DNA of 64,000 nucleotides from JANOGU01 sp964499865 (lineage in GTDB: Bacteria; Pseudomonadota; Alphaproteobacteria; Rhodobacterales; Rhodobacteraceae): contig CAZCPY010000002.1 in NCBI GenBank assembly GCA_964499865.1, positions 1 through 64,000 on the forward strand. Direction: 5' to 3'. The position numbers and the translations under genes were made by a program. Below the pieces are notes generated by a model. That model searched no databases. It worked only from the letters and a program-made list of their open reading frames with translations, and was not told the origin of the DNA. The stretch's first letter is position 1. Each line of letters starts with the position of its first letter. Shown one piece after another: positions 31,906-40,368 of this stretch.

Positions 31906-33345
31906 TCATTCGGCGGCGACGGCGGCGGTGCCCTGGGCCAGCCAGGACAGGATCGCGTCACCCGCCTCGCGCCCGTCGCGGATCGCCCAGACGACAAGCG
32001 AGGCGCCGCGCACGATGTCGCCCACGGCAAAGACGCCGGGCAGGTTCGTCGCATGCGTCTGGTAGGCGGCCTTGACGGTGCCCCAGCGGGTGACCTTGAG
32101 GTCGGGCTGGGCCCATTGCGCGGGCAGGTCCTCGGGCTCGAAGCCCAGCGCCATGATCACCAGGTCGGCCGGCTCGACATAGTCGGCGCCCTCGATCACC
32201 TCGGGCGCCTGGCGGCCGGTGGCGTCGGGCGCGCCAAGGCGCATGCGCTGCACCACCACGCCCGAGACCGCGCCCTCGCCGGTAAAGCCGCGGGGGGCCG
32301 ACAGCCAGACGAATTCGACGCCTTCCTCCTCGGCATTGGCGGTCTCGCGCTGCGACCCCGGCATGTTGGCGCGGTCGCGGCGGTACAGGCACCTGACGCT
32401 GACCGCGCCCTGCCGGACGGCGGTGCGCACGCAGTCCATCGCCGTGTCGCCGCCGCCGATGACCACCACGCGCTTGCCTTCCGCGTTCAGCGTGCCGTCG
32501 TCGAAGGCGGGCACGTCGTCGCCGAACCCCTTGCGGTTGGAAGCGGTCAGGAAGTCGAGCGCCGGGACGATGCCCGCAAGGCCCCGGCCCGGGCCCGCCA
32601 GGTCGCGCGCCTTGTAGACGCCGGTCGCGATCAGCACCGCATCGTGCCGGCCGCGGATGGCGTCGAAGGTGATGTCGGTGCCGACGTTGCAGTTCAGCAC
32701 GAACTGCACGCCGCCGGTTTCCAGCTGCGCGATGCGCTGCATGACCACCGGCTTTTCCAGCTTGAAGCCCGGGATGCCGTAGGTCATCAGCCCGCCCGCC
32801 CGGTCGTGCCGGTCGTAGACGGTGACCTGCACCCCCGCCCGCCGCAGCACATCCGCCGCCGCCAGGCCCCCCGGCCCCGCGCCGATGATCCCCACCGATT
32901 CGGGCCGTTCCGCCGCGGGCCGGATCGGCTTGACCCAGCCCTGTTCCCAGGCGGTGTCGGTGATGTATTTCTCCACTGACCCGATGGTGACGGTGCCGTG
33001 GCCGGACTGTTCGATGACGCAGTTGCCTTCGCACAGGCGGTCCTGCGGGCAGATGCGGCCGCAGATTTCCGGGAAGGTGTTGGTCGCCTGGGAAAGCTCG
33101 TAGGCCTCCTGCAGGCGCCCCTGCGCGGTCAGGCGCAGCCAGTCGGGGATGTTGTTGTGCAGCGGGCAATGCGTCTGGCAGTAGGGCACGCCGCACTGGC
33201 TGCACCGGCCGGACTGCTCTTCGGCCTTGGCGGCGGCATAGTCGCGGTAGATCTCGTGGAAATCCCGGGCGCGCAGGTCGGGCGGACGCTTTTCCGGCAT
33301 CTCGCGGGCCACGCTGACGAAGCGGAGCATCTTTTCCTTGGCCAC
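31906..33345 (-). CDS. gltD: Glutamate synthase (NADPH) small subunit
   Basis: A 479-residue GOGAT beta subunit. It oxidises NADPH at FAD and passes electrons through 4Fe-4S centres to GltB. The N-terminal cysteine clusters are CSQCGVPYCQTHCPLHNNIP and CGRICPQDRLCEGNC. The FAD Rossmann motif is GIIGAGPGGLAAA and the NADPH motif is VVIGGGDTAMDC. FAVGDIVRGASLVVWAI closes the FAD site. The start is GTG 33345 (MAKEKMLRF), with AAGAGG upstream; ATG 33330 is an alternative. It is first in the operon, the reverse of the enterobacterial gltB-gltD order. Confidence 0.96.
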   Translation of the reverse strand: MAKEKMLRFVSVAREMPEKRPPDLRARDFHEIYRDYAAAKAEEQSGRCSQCGVPYCQTHCPLHNNIPDWLRLTAQGRLQEAYELSQATNTFPEICGRICPQDRLCEGNCVIEQSGHGTVTIGSVEKYITDTAWEQGWVKPIRPAAERPESVGIIGAGPGGLAAADVLRRAGVQVTVYDRHDRAGGLMTYGIPGFKLEKPVVMQRIAQLETGGVQFVLNCNVGTDITFDAIRGRHDAVLIATGVYKARDLAGPGRGLAGIVPALDFLTASNRKGFGDDVPAFDDGTLNAEGKRVVVIGGGDTAMDCVRTAVRQGAVSVRCLYRRDRANMPGSQRETANAEEEGVEFVWLSAPRGFTGEGAVSGVVVQRMRLGAPDATGRQAPEVIEGADYVEPADLVIMALGFEPEDLPAQWAQPDLKVTRWGTVKAAYQTHATNLPGVFAVGDIVRGASLVVWAIRDGREAGDAILSWLAQGTAAVAAE

Positions 33346-33507
33346 GGGGCGCCTCTTGCGTCGGGGTCTGGGTCGGAATGCGTTCTACGCTGCGGGTTCC
33401 GCGAAGAAAAGGCAATCGTGCTGACCTAAATCACGATGTATCACGCTACGGCGGGGAATGGCCGGCGAAAAAGGTGGATATTGGGTAAGCACGAGTTCCC
33501 TAAATGC

Positions 33508-34308
33508 CTAGAACCCCGCCCAAAGCGCGCCCAGCGCCAGCGTGCCCACGATGATTCGCCACCAGCCGAAGACCGCGAAGCCGTGCCGCGACACGAAATC
33601 CAGCACCCAGCGCACCACCAGCACGGCGGTCACGAAGGCCACGGCAAAGCCGAGCGCGATCTCGGCCCAGGCGCCGAAGTCCAGCTTGTCGCGGCTCTTC
33701 CAGACATCGACGGTGAAGGCCCCGGCCATCGTCGGCATCGACAGGAAGAAGGAAAACTCCGCCGCCGCCCGCCGTTCCACGCCCAGCATCAGGGCGCCCA
33801 CGATGGTCGCGCCCGACCGGCTGACGCCCGGGATCAACGCCAGGCACTGGATTGCCCCGATCGCCAGCGCCTTGCGGAAGGGGATGGCGGTCGCGTCCCG
33901 ATGCACCGGCGCGGGCGCAACGCGGTCCACCAGCAGCAGCACGACGCCGCCCAGGATCAGCATGACGGCGATCAGCACCGGCGTCTCGAACAGCACGCCC
34001 TTGATGATGTCCCGCGCCAGCACCCCCACCACGGCGGCGGGCAGGAAGGCCAGCAGCACCGAGACGACAAAGCGCAGCGACGCGGGGTCGCTGTGCATGG
34101 TCGAGGCCACGCGCCACAGCTTGCCCGCATAGACGGTCAGGATCGCCAGCACGGCGCCGAGCTGGATCACCACCTCGAAGGTCCGCCCCGCGCTTTCGAA
34201 GCCCAGGAAGTGGCCCAGCAGCAGAAGGTGCCCGGTGGAGGAGACCGGGATGAATTCGGTCAGCCCCTCAACCAGGCCCAGGATCGCGGCGTTGAGCAGG
34301 TCGCCCAA
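33508..34308 (-). CDS. uppP: Undecaprenyl-diphosphatase
   Basis: A 266-residue polytopic membrane enzyme that recycles undecaprenyl diphosphate for peptidoglycan and other glycan synthesis. The conserved (E/Q)xxxE motif and PGxSRSxxT motif are both visible: LVEGLTEFIPVSSTGH (13-28) and IPGVSRSGATI. The start is TTG (34308), because no in-frame ATG or GTG gives the conserved MGDLLNAAILGLVEG start. It lies 4 bases after the NDUFA9-like gene. The weak start codon should keep expression low. Confidence 0.93.
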   Translation of the reverse strand: MGDLLNAAILGLVEGLTEFIPVSSTGHLLLLGHFLGFESAGRTFEVVIQLGAVLAILTVYAGKLWRVASTMHSDPASLRFVVSVLLAFLPAAVVGVLARDIIKGVLFETPVLIAVMLILGGVVLLLVDRVAPAPVHRDATAIPFRKALAIGAIQCLALIPGVSRSGATIVGALMLGVERRAAAEFSFFLSMPTMAGAFTVDVWKSRDKLDFGAWAEIALGFAVAFVTAVLVVRWVLDFVSRHGFAVFGWWRIIVGTLALGALWAGF

Positions 34309-34312
34309 GACA

Positions 34313-35299
34313 TCAGACCTTGCGCAGGTTCTTCGCGCTGTCCTTGATCGCCGCGAACTGGCCGGACGGTCGATAGCGCCACAGGTATTCGGGCAGCACG
34401 GGTTCCATCGCCGTGGGCGTGATCCCCAGGTCTTCCAGCCCCCTGGCCCCCGGCGTCACGACGTTGTCGGCGCCCAGGCTTTTCACCTGGTCGCGGGTGA
34501 TGACCGGGTTGCGGATCAGCCCGCCGGTGGAGAACTGCACGAAGTCGAAGACGGTCGCCATGGTCCGCGCCATCCAGAAGGGCAGGGACAGGATCAGGCG
34601 GCGGCGCTGGATCACCCTGAGCATCCGCTGCATCAGGCCGCGGAAGGTGTCGACATCGGGCCCGCCGAGTTCGTAGATCCCCGGGGCTGCGCCCCCGGTT
34701 GCGCCAATCGCCGCCGCTGCCGCCACGTCGCCCACATGGACCGGCTGGAACCGCGTGCCCGCGCCCACCAGCGGCAGGATCGGCCCGAGCCGCGCCATCG
34801 CGCCGAAGCGGTTGAAGAACTGGTCCTCGGGCCCGAAGACGACCGAGGGGCGCAGGATCACCGCCGTGGGGAAGGCCGCGAGGATCCCCGCCTCGCCCGC
34901 GGCCTTGGACTTCGCATAGTCGCTGGCGCCCTCGGGGTCGGCGCCGATGGCCGACAGGTGGACAAGCCGCGCCACCCCCAGTTCGGCCGCGATGCGGGCG
35001 ATGCGGGTGGCGCCTTCCGCCTGTACCGCCTGGAAGCTGTTGCGTCCGCCCTTGTCGAAGGTGCCCACGCAGTTGACCACCGCTTCAGCGCCGCGCGCGG
35101 CGGCGCGCACCGAGGCGTCGTCGCGGATGTTGCAGAACACCGGCTCCACCTGCCCCGGCGTGCCGTAGGGCCGCACGAAGATCGCCTCGTTTGGCCGCCG
35201 CACGGCGACGCGGACGCGCCAGCCCGCCTGCGCCATCGCCCGGGCGATGTAGCGCCCGACGAACCCCGACCCGCCGTAGATGGTGACCAGCTTGCTCAT
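34313..35299 (-). CDS. Complex I NDUFA9-like NAD(P)-binding protein
   Basis: A 328-residue atypical short-chain dehydrogenase of the NDUFA9 group. The nucleotide motif is YGGSGFVGRYIARAMAQAG (8-26). VVNCVGTFDKGG, VHLSAIGAD and YAKSKAAGEAG follow, with Y and K in the reductase-like positions. Alphaproteobacterial homologues are the ancestors of the mitochondrial complex I accessory subunit; a role in quinone or complex I assembly is plausible but unproven. ATG 35299 is used; the longer frame upstream runs through the tRNA-Leu region. uppP follows at 4 bases. Confidence 0.85.
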   Translation of the reverse strand: MSKLVTIYGGSGFVGRYIARAMAQAGWRVRVAVRRPNEAIFVRPYGTPGQVEPVFCNIRDDASVRAAARGAEAVVNCVGTFDKGGRNSFQAVQAEGATRIARIAAELGVARLVHLSAIGADPEGASDYAKSKAAGEAGILAAFPTAVILRPSVVFGPEDQFFNRFGAMARLGPILPLVGAGTRFQPVHVGDVAAAAAIGATGGAAPGIYELGGPDVDTFRGLMQRMLRVIQRRRLILSLPFWMARTMATVFDFVQFSTGGLIRNPVITRDQVKSLGADNVVTPGARGLEDLGITPTAMEPVLPEYLWRYRPSGQFAAIKDSAKNLRKV

Positions 35300-35409
35300 G
35301 CCAGGGGCCCCTTCGCTTTGCCCATGGCATAGCGGCGCACCCCCCGCACGGCAAGCGGTGCCGCACGGTGTTGACACCCCCACGGGCCCCGGATACATCG
35401 CCCGCCAGT

Positions 35410-35494
35410 GCCCAGATGGCGGAATTGGTAGACGCACTGGTTTCAGGTACCAGCGCCGCAAGGCGTGGAGGTTCGAGTCCTCTTCTGGGCACCA
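35410..35494 (+). tRNA. tRNA-Leu (CAG)
   Basis: A complete class II tRNA of 85 bases including encoded CCA. Acceptor GCCCAGA (35410-35416) pairs with TCTGGGC. The D arm is GCGGAATTGGTAGACGC. The anticodon stem CTGGT/ACCAG surrounds loop TTCAGGT with CAG at 35444-35446. The variable arm is CGCCGCAAGGCG and the T arm contains GGTTCGAGTCC. It stands alone between convergent and divergent neighbours. Confidence 0.97.
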
Positions 35495-35501
35495 CCATCC
35501 T

Positions 35502-35541
35502 GAAACAGCCGCGCCGCCCGAACGGGTTGCGCGGCCGTTTC
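35502..35541 (+). terminator. Hairpin after tRNA-Leu
   Basis: The 13-base arms GAAACAGCCGCGC and GCGCGGCCGTTTC pair with one mismatch around a 14-base loop, starting 7 bases after the tRNA. The TTT lies inside the right arm rather than after it, so it is an imperfect intrinsic terminator. Confidence 0.55.
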
Positions 35542-35589
35542 ATGTGCGGCGCGGCGCGCCGCGCCAGACCCCGAAGGCCACGGACAGAC

Positions 35590-35626
35590 AAGCGCCACGC
35601 CGGGGGATCGCCCCGGCGCGGCGCTT
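35590..35626 (-). terminator. Terminator of the sugar ABC transporter operon
   Basis: Arms of 16 bases, AAGCGCCACGCCGGGG (35590-35605) and CCCCGGCGCGGCGCTT (35611-35626), pair with one mismatch around a 5-base loop. It lies 14 bases after the stop of the binding-protein gene on the minus strand. It is a very stable stem without a clear U tract. Confidence 0.7.
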
Positions 35627-35640
35627 TCGCGGGCCAGGGC

Positions 35641-36687
35641 TTACTTGCCCCAGATCGCCGCATAGGCCTCGCGGTAGCCGTTGTTCGGATCGAAGGCGTT
35701 GCCCTCGGTCCCCGCCAGGCCTTCCTCGGTCACCAGCGCGGGCGCGGTGATGTAGCCCGAACAGGCCTCGCCCTGCATCGCGCGGTTCAGCTCGTCCACG
35801 ATCTGCCAGCCCTGCAGGTTCAGCGGTTCCGCCACCGTCACGGCCTGGTACTGGCCCGACCGGATGCGCTGGAACGCCGCTTCCGACCCGTCACCCGCCG
35901 ACCCCGCCTTGGGCGCAGCCCTGCCGTCGATCCCGGCGGCCGCCAGCGACGGGCCCATGAAATCGAAATACAGGTCGTTGATCGCCAGCGAATGGGTCCA
36001 GGCGGCCCCGTATTTCTGCAACAGCGTGGTGGTCAGCGGGCCCATGCGGGTCGAGGTTTCGGCGATCGGCGTGTCGACATATTCCAGCACCGTGCCGCCC
36101 GCCGCCTCGATGGCGGCCTTCATGCGGTCGGCCTTGTCGATGGCGATCTGGTAGGTCGAGTCGGTGAAGATCACCACCCCCGGCTTGCCGCCCGCATCGT
36201 CGACGGCCCATTTCGCCGCCACGTCCGACACCTGCATCGCATCGGTCGAGACGTTGGCGAAGATGCCGCCGGGCGCGTCGCAGCCGATCTTGGGGCCGGA
36301 ATGCCAGGACACCATCGGGATGCCCGCCGCCACGACGCCCTCCAGCGCGGCCTGCTGTTCGGCGGCGTCAAAGCCGTTGATGACGATGCCGTCCGGCCCC
36401 AGCGCCAGCGCCTGGCCCACGGCGGCCGACCGGTTCTGCACCGACCCCGCGCCGTCCAGCACCTTGACGGTCCAGCCGATGCGCGCCGCGGCTTCCTCGA
36501 TCCCGGTCGTGACACCCAGGATGCCGCCGTTCTTGAGGTCGCCCGCAAGCACGACGATCGTCTTGCCCGCGGCCGCCTTGGGGCCGGTGGTCGGGCCGTC
36601 GAAGGCGGACTGCGCCAGGGCGCCAAGGCCGGTCAAGGCCAGTGCCGTTCCGGCAAGGAGTGTCTTGAGAAGGGTCCGTTTCAGCAT
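35641..36687 (-). CDS. Sugar ABC transporter periplasmic binding protein (RbsB-like)
   Basis: A 348-residue periplasmic binding protein of the ribose/xylose type (Peripla_BP_4). A signal peptide (1-26) ends in LGALAQ. The two-lobe core begins KTIVVLAGDLKNGGILGVTTG, with VINGFDAAEQQAALEG and VVIFTDSTYQIAIDKADR in the first and second lobes. It is the last gene of a permease-ATPase transporter operon. The neighbouring enzymes act on idonate, gluconate and their keto forms, so a sugar acid or a related sugar is the likely ligand; this is inference. A terminator follows the gene. Confidence 0.88.
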   Translation of the reverse strand: MLKRTLLKTLLAGTALALTGLGALAQSAFDGPTTGPKAAAGKTIVVLAGDLKNGGILGVTTGIEEAAARIGWTVKVLDGAGSVQNRSAAVGQALALGPDGIVINGFDAAEQQAALEGVVAAGIPMVSWHSGPKIGCDAPGGIFANVSTDAMQVSDVAAKWAVDDAGGKPGVVIFTDSTYQIAIDKADRMKAAIEAAGGTVLEYVDTPIAETSTRMGPLTTTLLQKYGAAWTHSLAINDLYFDFMGPSLAAAGIDGRAAPKAGSAGDGSEAAFQRIRSGQYQAVTVAEPLNLQGWQIVDELNRAMQGEACSGYITAPALVTEEGLAGTEGNAFDPNNGYREAYAAIWGK

Positions 36688-36712
36688 GGTGGTTCCTCCC
36701 TGGAATGCTGAT

Positions 36713-37735
36713 CTACTTGGATTTCGTGCCCTTCTTCCGCTGCGCGTAACCGGCGATGCCGATGGCGATCAGAAGGGTTGTGCCGTTGAACAGGGGTTCG
36801 ACCCAGAAGCTGCCGCCGAACTGCTGGATGCCCGAGATGCCGACGGCCAGGATCATCACGCCGACGACGGTGCCCCAGACGTTCACCCGCCCGGGCTTGA
36901 TCGTGGTGGACCCCAGAAACGCCCCCACCAGCGCGGGCAGCAGGAACTCGAGGCCGACCGAGGCCTGCCCGATGCGCAGCTTGGATGCCAGCAGCACGCC
37001 CGCCAGCGCCGTCAGCCCGCCCGATGCGACAAAGGCGCCGATGACGAACTTGCGCGTGGGGATGCCGTTCAGCTCGGCCGCGCGCTGGTTGGCGCCGATG
37101 GCATAGAGATAGCGGCCGGTGGGGGTGTATTCCAGGATCACCCAAAGGATCAGGGTGATGGTCACGACGTAGTAGGCGGTGATCGGCAGGCCGAAGACGA
37201 AGGTGCCGTTGATCGCCAGAAAGGCGTCGGGCAGGGTGCCCACCATCTGCCGCCCGCCGGTGTGCCACAGGGCCAGCGCGTAAAGCACCGTTCCGGTGCC
37301 CAGGGTGGCGATGAAGCTGTCGATCCGCGCGACCTCGACCAGCAGGCCGTTCAGCGCGCCGGTGATGATGCCAAGCGCCAGCACCAGGGCCACGGCGACG
37401 GGCCAGGGCAGGCCGAACATCGTCTGCAGGCTGATCGCCAGGATGTGCCACAGCACGATGCCGTAGCCGACCGTCAGGTCGATCCGCCCCGCCACCATCG
37501 GGATCATCGCGGCCAGCGCCAGGAGCGCGATGATCGCCTTGTCCGACAGGATCGACCGGAGGTTCAGAAGCGTGGGGAAGGTGTTGGGCAACAGGACCGA
37601 GAACAGCACGATCAGCCCGACCATCAGGATGACCAGCCCGTAGGCCGGCGCCAGCCGCAGCGCCTTGCGGACCGGCGACAGGCCGCGCAGCTCGTCCTTG
37701 GTCGGCTCGACGGCGTTCGACTCGATTCCGGGCAT
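36713..37735 (-). CDS. Sugar ABC transporter permease (RbsC-like)
   Basis: A 340-residue inner-membrane protein with about eight to ten hydrophobic helices (for example LAPAYGLVILMVGLIVLFSV and ILSDKAIIALLALAAMIPMV). The signature GRIDLTVGYGIVLWHI corresponds to the G-x-D-L-S-V-G motif of ribose-type permeases, and FLLPALVGAFLGSTTIKPGR is the late conserved segment. It forms the channel with the ATPase gene upstream (11 bases away) and the binding protein downstream. Only one permease gene is present, so it is probably a homodimer. Confidence 0.9.
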   Translation of the reverse strand: MPGIESNAVEPTKDELRGLSPVRKALRLAPAYGLVILMVGLIVLFSVLLPNTFPTLLNLRSILSDKAIIALLALAAMIPMVAGRIDLTVGYGIVLWHILAISLQTMFGLPWPVAVALVLALGIITGALNGLLVEVARIDSFIATLGTGTVLYALALWHTGGRQMVGTLPDAFLAINGTFVFGLPITAYYVVTITLILWVILEYTPTGRYLYAIGANQRAAELNGIPTRKFVIGAFVASGGLTALAGVLLASKLRIGQASVGLEFLLPALVGAFLGSTTIKPGRVNVWGTVVGVMILAVGISGIQQFGGSFWVEPLFNGTTLLIAIGIAGYAQRKKGTKSK

Positions 37736-37746
37736 CGGCGGGATCC

Positions 37747-39240
37747 TCAGGCCGCTTCACCGGCCGAAGCGGCCTGGATCAGCGATTCGGTGGAAAGCTC
37801 GACGCCGCTCAGTTCGGCCACGGGCATGCCGCGGCTGAACACGATGGCGCGGTGGCAGATCGCGGCGATTTCCTCGAAGTCGGTGGAGACGACGAGGACG
37901 CCCATGCCGGAGGCGAGGGCCTGGTAGAGCAGATGGTAGATCTCGGCCTTTGCCCCCACATCGACGCCTGCGGTGGGGTCCTCGGTGATCAGCAGGCGGC
38001 GGCCGGAATCCAGCCAGCGGCCGACGACAACCTTCTGCTGGTTGCCGCCCGACAGCGCCTCGATGGCCAGCGTGGGATCGTTGGGCGCCAGGCCGACGCG
38101 GCGCCCGGTGGCCTGGGCCATCGCCGCCTCGCGCCGCGGCGACAGGACCGACAGCGCCGCCCGCCCGGTGGCCGACGGGTTGATGAAGGCGTTCTCGCGG
38201 ATCGCCAGCCCGGGCGCCACGCTTTCGCCGATGCGGTCGCGCGCCACCAGCCCGATGCCGGACCGCATCGCCGTCTGGGCGGTGCGCAGGTCGGGCACCC
38301 GGCCGTCCAGCGTGACGCGGCCCGCATGCGGGATCGCCCCGAACAGCGCGCGCCCGATGTCCTCGTGCCCCGCCCCGCGCAGGCCGGCAAGGCCCAGAAG
38401 TTCGCCCCGCCGGATGTCGAAGCCGACCGGCCCGACCGCGGGCGTGGCCAGGCCCTCGACGCGCAGGATGGCGGGGCCGTCCTGCACCGCGGGCCGGGCG
38501 ATTTCGCGCGCCTTGCGGCCGACGATCAGGCTGACCAGCTCGTCCGGGGTGGTGTGGCCGATCGGGCGCATGCCGACCATCTGGCCGTCGCGCAGGACCG
38601 CCACGCGGTCGGCGATGCGGAAGATCTCGTCCAGCCGGTGGCTGACATAGATCATCCCAACGCCCTTTGCCTTCAGCGGGCGCAGGGCGGCGAACAGGCG
38701 TTCCACCTCGTCCGCCGGCAGGCTGGCGGTGGGTTCGTCCAGCACCAGGAAGTCGCTGCTGGCGGCCAGAGCGCGGGCGATGGCGACGAGGGATTTCTCG
38801 GTGCGCGTCAGGCTTGCCACGCGGGCGGTGGCGGGAAACTCGGCCTCGACCAGCCGAAGGGCGGCATCCGCGGCGGCCTCGGTCGCCGTCCAGTCGATGC
38901 GGCGGCCGCGGCGGACATAGCCCAGGGCCAGCGCGATGTTCTCGGCCACGCTCATCCATTCGATCAGGCCCAGGTCCTGGTGGATGAAGGCCACCTTCTG
39001 CCCGCCCGCCTTGCCCGCCTCGTGGGCATAGGGCACCCCGTCGATGCGCACCTCGCCCCCGTCGGGGCGGTGGATGCCGCCCAGCACCTTGATCAGCGTG
39101 GACTTGCCCGCACCGTTCTCGCCCAGCAGCGCCACGATCTCGCCCCGCCCGACCGTCAGCGACACGCCCTTCAGCGCCTGCGTGCCGCCAAAGGACTTGA
39201 CGATGCGGTCGAAGAACAGGCCGTCGGACGACGGTGGCAT
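37747..39240 (-). CDS. Sugar ABC transporter ATP-binding protein (RbsA-like, two NBDs)
   Basis: A 497-residue fused double ATPase. The first half has Walker A GENGAGKST (40-48), and FLVLDEPTASLP (Walker B). Its signature motif is degenerate (SLTRTEKSLVAIARALA). The second half has a diverged P-loop region LGLAGLRGAGHEDIGRALFG and an intact signature ALSGGNQQKVVVGRWL with LLITEDPTAGVDVGAK. This asymmetric pattern is normal for RbsA/XylG proteins. ATG 39240 is used; the frame runs on upstream antisense to the LacI gene. It is first in the transporter operon, divergent from the LacI regulator. Confidence 0.92.
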   Translation of the reverse strand: MPPSSDGLFFDRIVKSFGGTQALKGVSLTVGRGEIVALLGENGAGKSTLIKVLGGIHRPDGGEVRIDGVPYAHEAGKAGGQKVAFIHQDLGLIEWMSVAENIALALGYVRRGRRIDWTATEAAADAALRLVEAEFPATARVASLTRTEKSLVAIARALAASSDFLVLDEPTASLPADEVERLFAALRPLKAKGVGMIYVSHRLDEIFRIADRVAVLRDGQMVGMRPIGHTTPDELVSLIVGRKAREIARPAVQDGPAILRVEGLATPAVGPVGFDIRRGELLGLAGLRGAGHEDIGRALFGAIPHAGRVTLDGRVPDLRTAQTAMRSGIGLVARDRIGESVAPGLAIRENAFINPSATGRAALSVLSPRREAAMAQATGRRVGLAPNDPTLAIEALSGGNQQKVVVGRWLDSGRRLLITEDPTAGVDVGAKAEIYHLLYQALASGMGVLVVSTDFEEIAAICHRAIVFSRGMPVAELSGVELSTESLIQAASAGEAA

Positions 39241-39283
39241 GCAGGTCCCTCCCGAGGTGACGGTGCGGTCTGATCTTGTGCCA

Positions 39284-39354
39284 GATTTACCGGTAACGTA
39301 GTCAGGTTTGACCGTGCATCCCTGGCCTGTCAAGCGAAAAGTTATCGATAACAT
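39284..39354. promoter_or_regulatory. Two GntR/IdnR-type operators in the transporter-lacI spacer
   Basis: Operator 1 is AAGTTA-TCGA-TAACAT (39339-39354), containing the perfect palindrome GTTATCGATAAC (39341-39352). Operator 2 is weaker, GATTTA-CCGG-TAACGT (39284-39299), around the perfect TTACCGGTAA (39287-39296). Between them, on the minus strand, lies TTGACA (39333 to 39328), a good -35 for the transporter operon, though its -10 is poor. The same ATGTTA-N4-TAACAT form occurs at 44756-44771. Confidence 0.7.
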
Positions 39355-39372
39355 GACCCGGACAGACCCCGC

Positions 39373-40368
39373 ATGAAAGCCACGCTGGAAGACATCGCCC
39401 GCGCCGCCGGGGTGTCGAAGATGACGGTCAGCCGCGTCTTGCGCGGAGGCTCGGGCTTTGCCGAAGGCACCCGCGACAAGGTCATGCGCTGCGCCCAGAA
39501 GCTGGGCTACGTCCCCAACCGCCTGGCCCTGGCCTTCGGGTCCGACCAGGCCAGCACGCTGGTCGGGATGTGCGTGCCGCGCATGGCCTCGGGCCTGTTC
39601 GGCCATGTGCTGGACGGCGTGGACCGCGCCCTGTCGCGGCTGGGCTACCAGCTGATGATCGGCGCCAACAACCACTCGGCCGAGGAAGAGGAGGCCTGGG
39701 TCCGCCAGGTCATCGCCTGGCGCCCGGCGGGGCTGATCCTGTCGGGGCGCACCCATACGCCGGGCACGGTGGACCTGCTGCGCGGCGCGACCGGCCCGGT
39801 GGTCGAGATCTGGGACCTGACGACCAGCCCCATCGACATGTCGGTGGGCTTTTCCCACTTCGACTGCGGGGCCGAGATGGCACAGTTCCTGCTGCGCCGC
39901 GGGCGGCGGCGGGCGGGCCATGTGGGCGCCATGGCGGGCGCCGACGTGATGGGTGCGGCGCGGCTGGAGGGGTTTGCCTCGACCTTCGCCCGGGCGGGAC
40001 ACCCTCTGGTGGCGACCGAGGTGCTGCACGACATGCCGGGGTTCTATGCCGGCTACTACGGGCTGGAAACGCTGTTGGCGCGGACGCCGGGGCTGGACGT
40101 GGTCTATTTCCACAACGACGAGATGGCGGTCGGCGGCCTTGCCCATGCGCAGGCCAAGGGCATCAAGGTGCCGGAGGATCTGGGGATCGCGGGCTGGGGC
40201 GGGATGGAGGCGGCCTCGATCCTGCCGAAACGGCTGACAACGACGGTGGTGCCGACGACGGCCATCGGCAAGGCGGCGGCCGAGGCGCTGGTCGCGCGGC
40301 TGAAGGGCGAGCCGGGGCAGGAAGTGACGGTGGTTCCGACCCGGCTGGTGCCGGGCGAGACGGGTTAG
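39373..40368 (+). CDS. LacI-family regulator, GntR/IdnR-like (copy 1)
   Basis: A 331-residue LacI-type repressor. The helix-turn-helix is TLEDIARAAGVSKMTVSRVL (3-22), and the hinge helix region is LGYVPNRLALAFGS. The effector domain has LILSGRTHTPGTVDLLRG, VVEIWDLTTSPIDMSVGFSH and DVVYFHNDEMAVGGLAHAQ. The THT...VE..D...D..VGF pattern is that of E. coli GntR/IdnR, which sense gluconate or 5-ketogluconate. It starts 18 bases after a perfect operator palindrome, so it is probably autoregulated and controls the divergent transporter. Its stop overlaps the stop of the converging gnd gene by three bases. Confidence 0.9.
   Translation: MKATLEDIARAAGVSKMTVSRVLRGGSGFAEGTRDKVMRCAQKLGYVPNRLALAFGSDQASTLVGMCVPRMASGLFGHVLDGVDRALSRLGYQLMIGANNHSAEEEEAWVRQVIAWRPAGLILSGRTHTPGTVDLLRGATGPVVEIWDLTTSPIDMSVGFSHFDCGAEMAQFLLRRGRRRAGHVGAMAGADVMGAARLEGFASTFARAGHPLVATEVLHDMPGFYAGYYGLETLLARTPGLDVVYFHNDEMAVGGLAHAQAKGIKVPEDLGIAGWGGMEAASILPKRLTTTVVPTTAIGKAAAEALVARLKGEPGQEVTVVPTRLVPGETG

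Noticed and set aside
34311..34313. ATG overlapping the NDUFA9-like stop as the uppP start
   Set aside because: It is out of frame with uppP; TTG 34308 gives the conserved UppP N-terminus.
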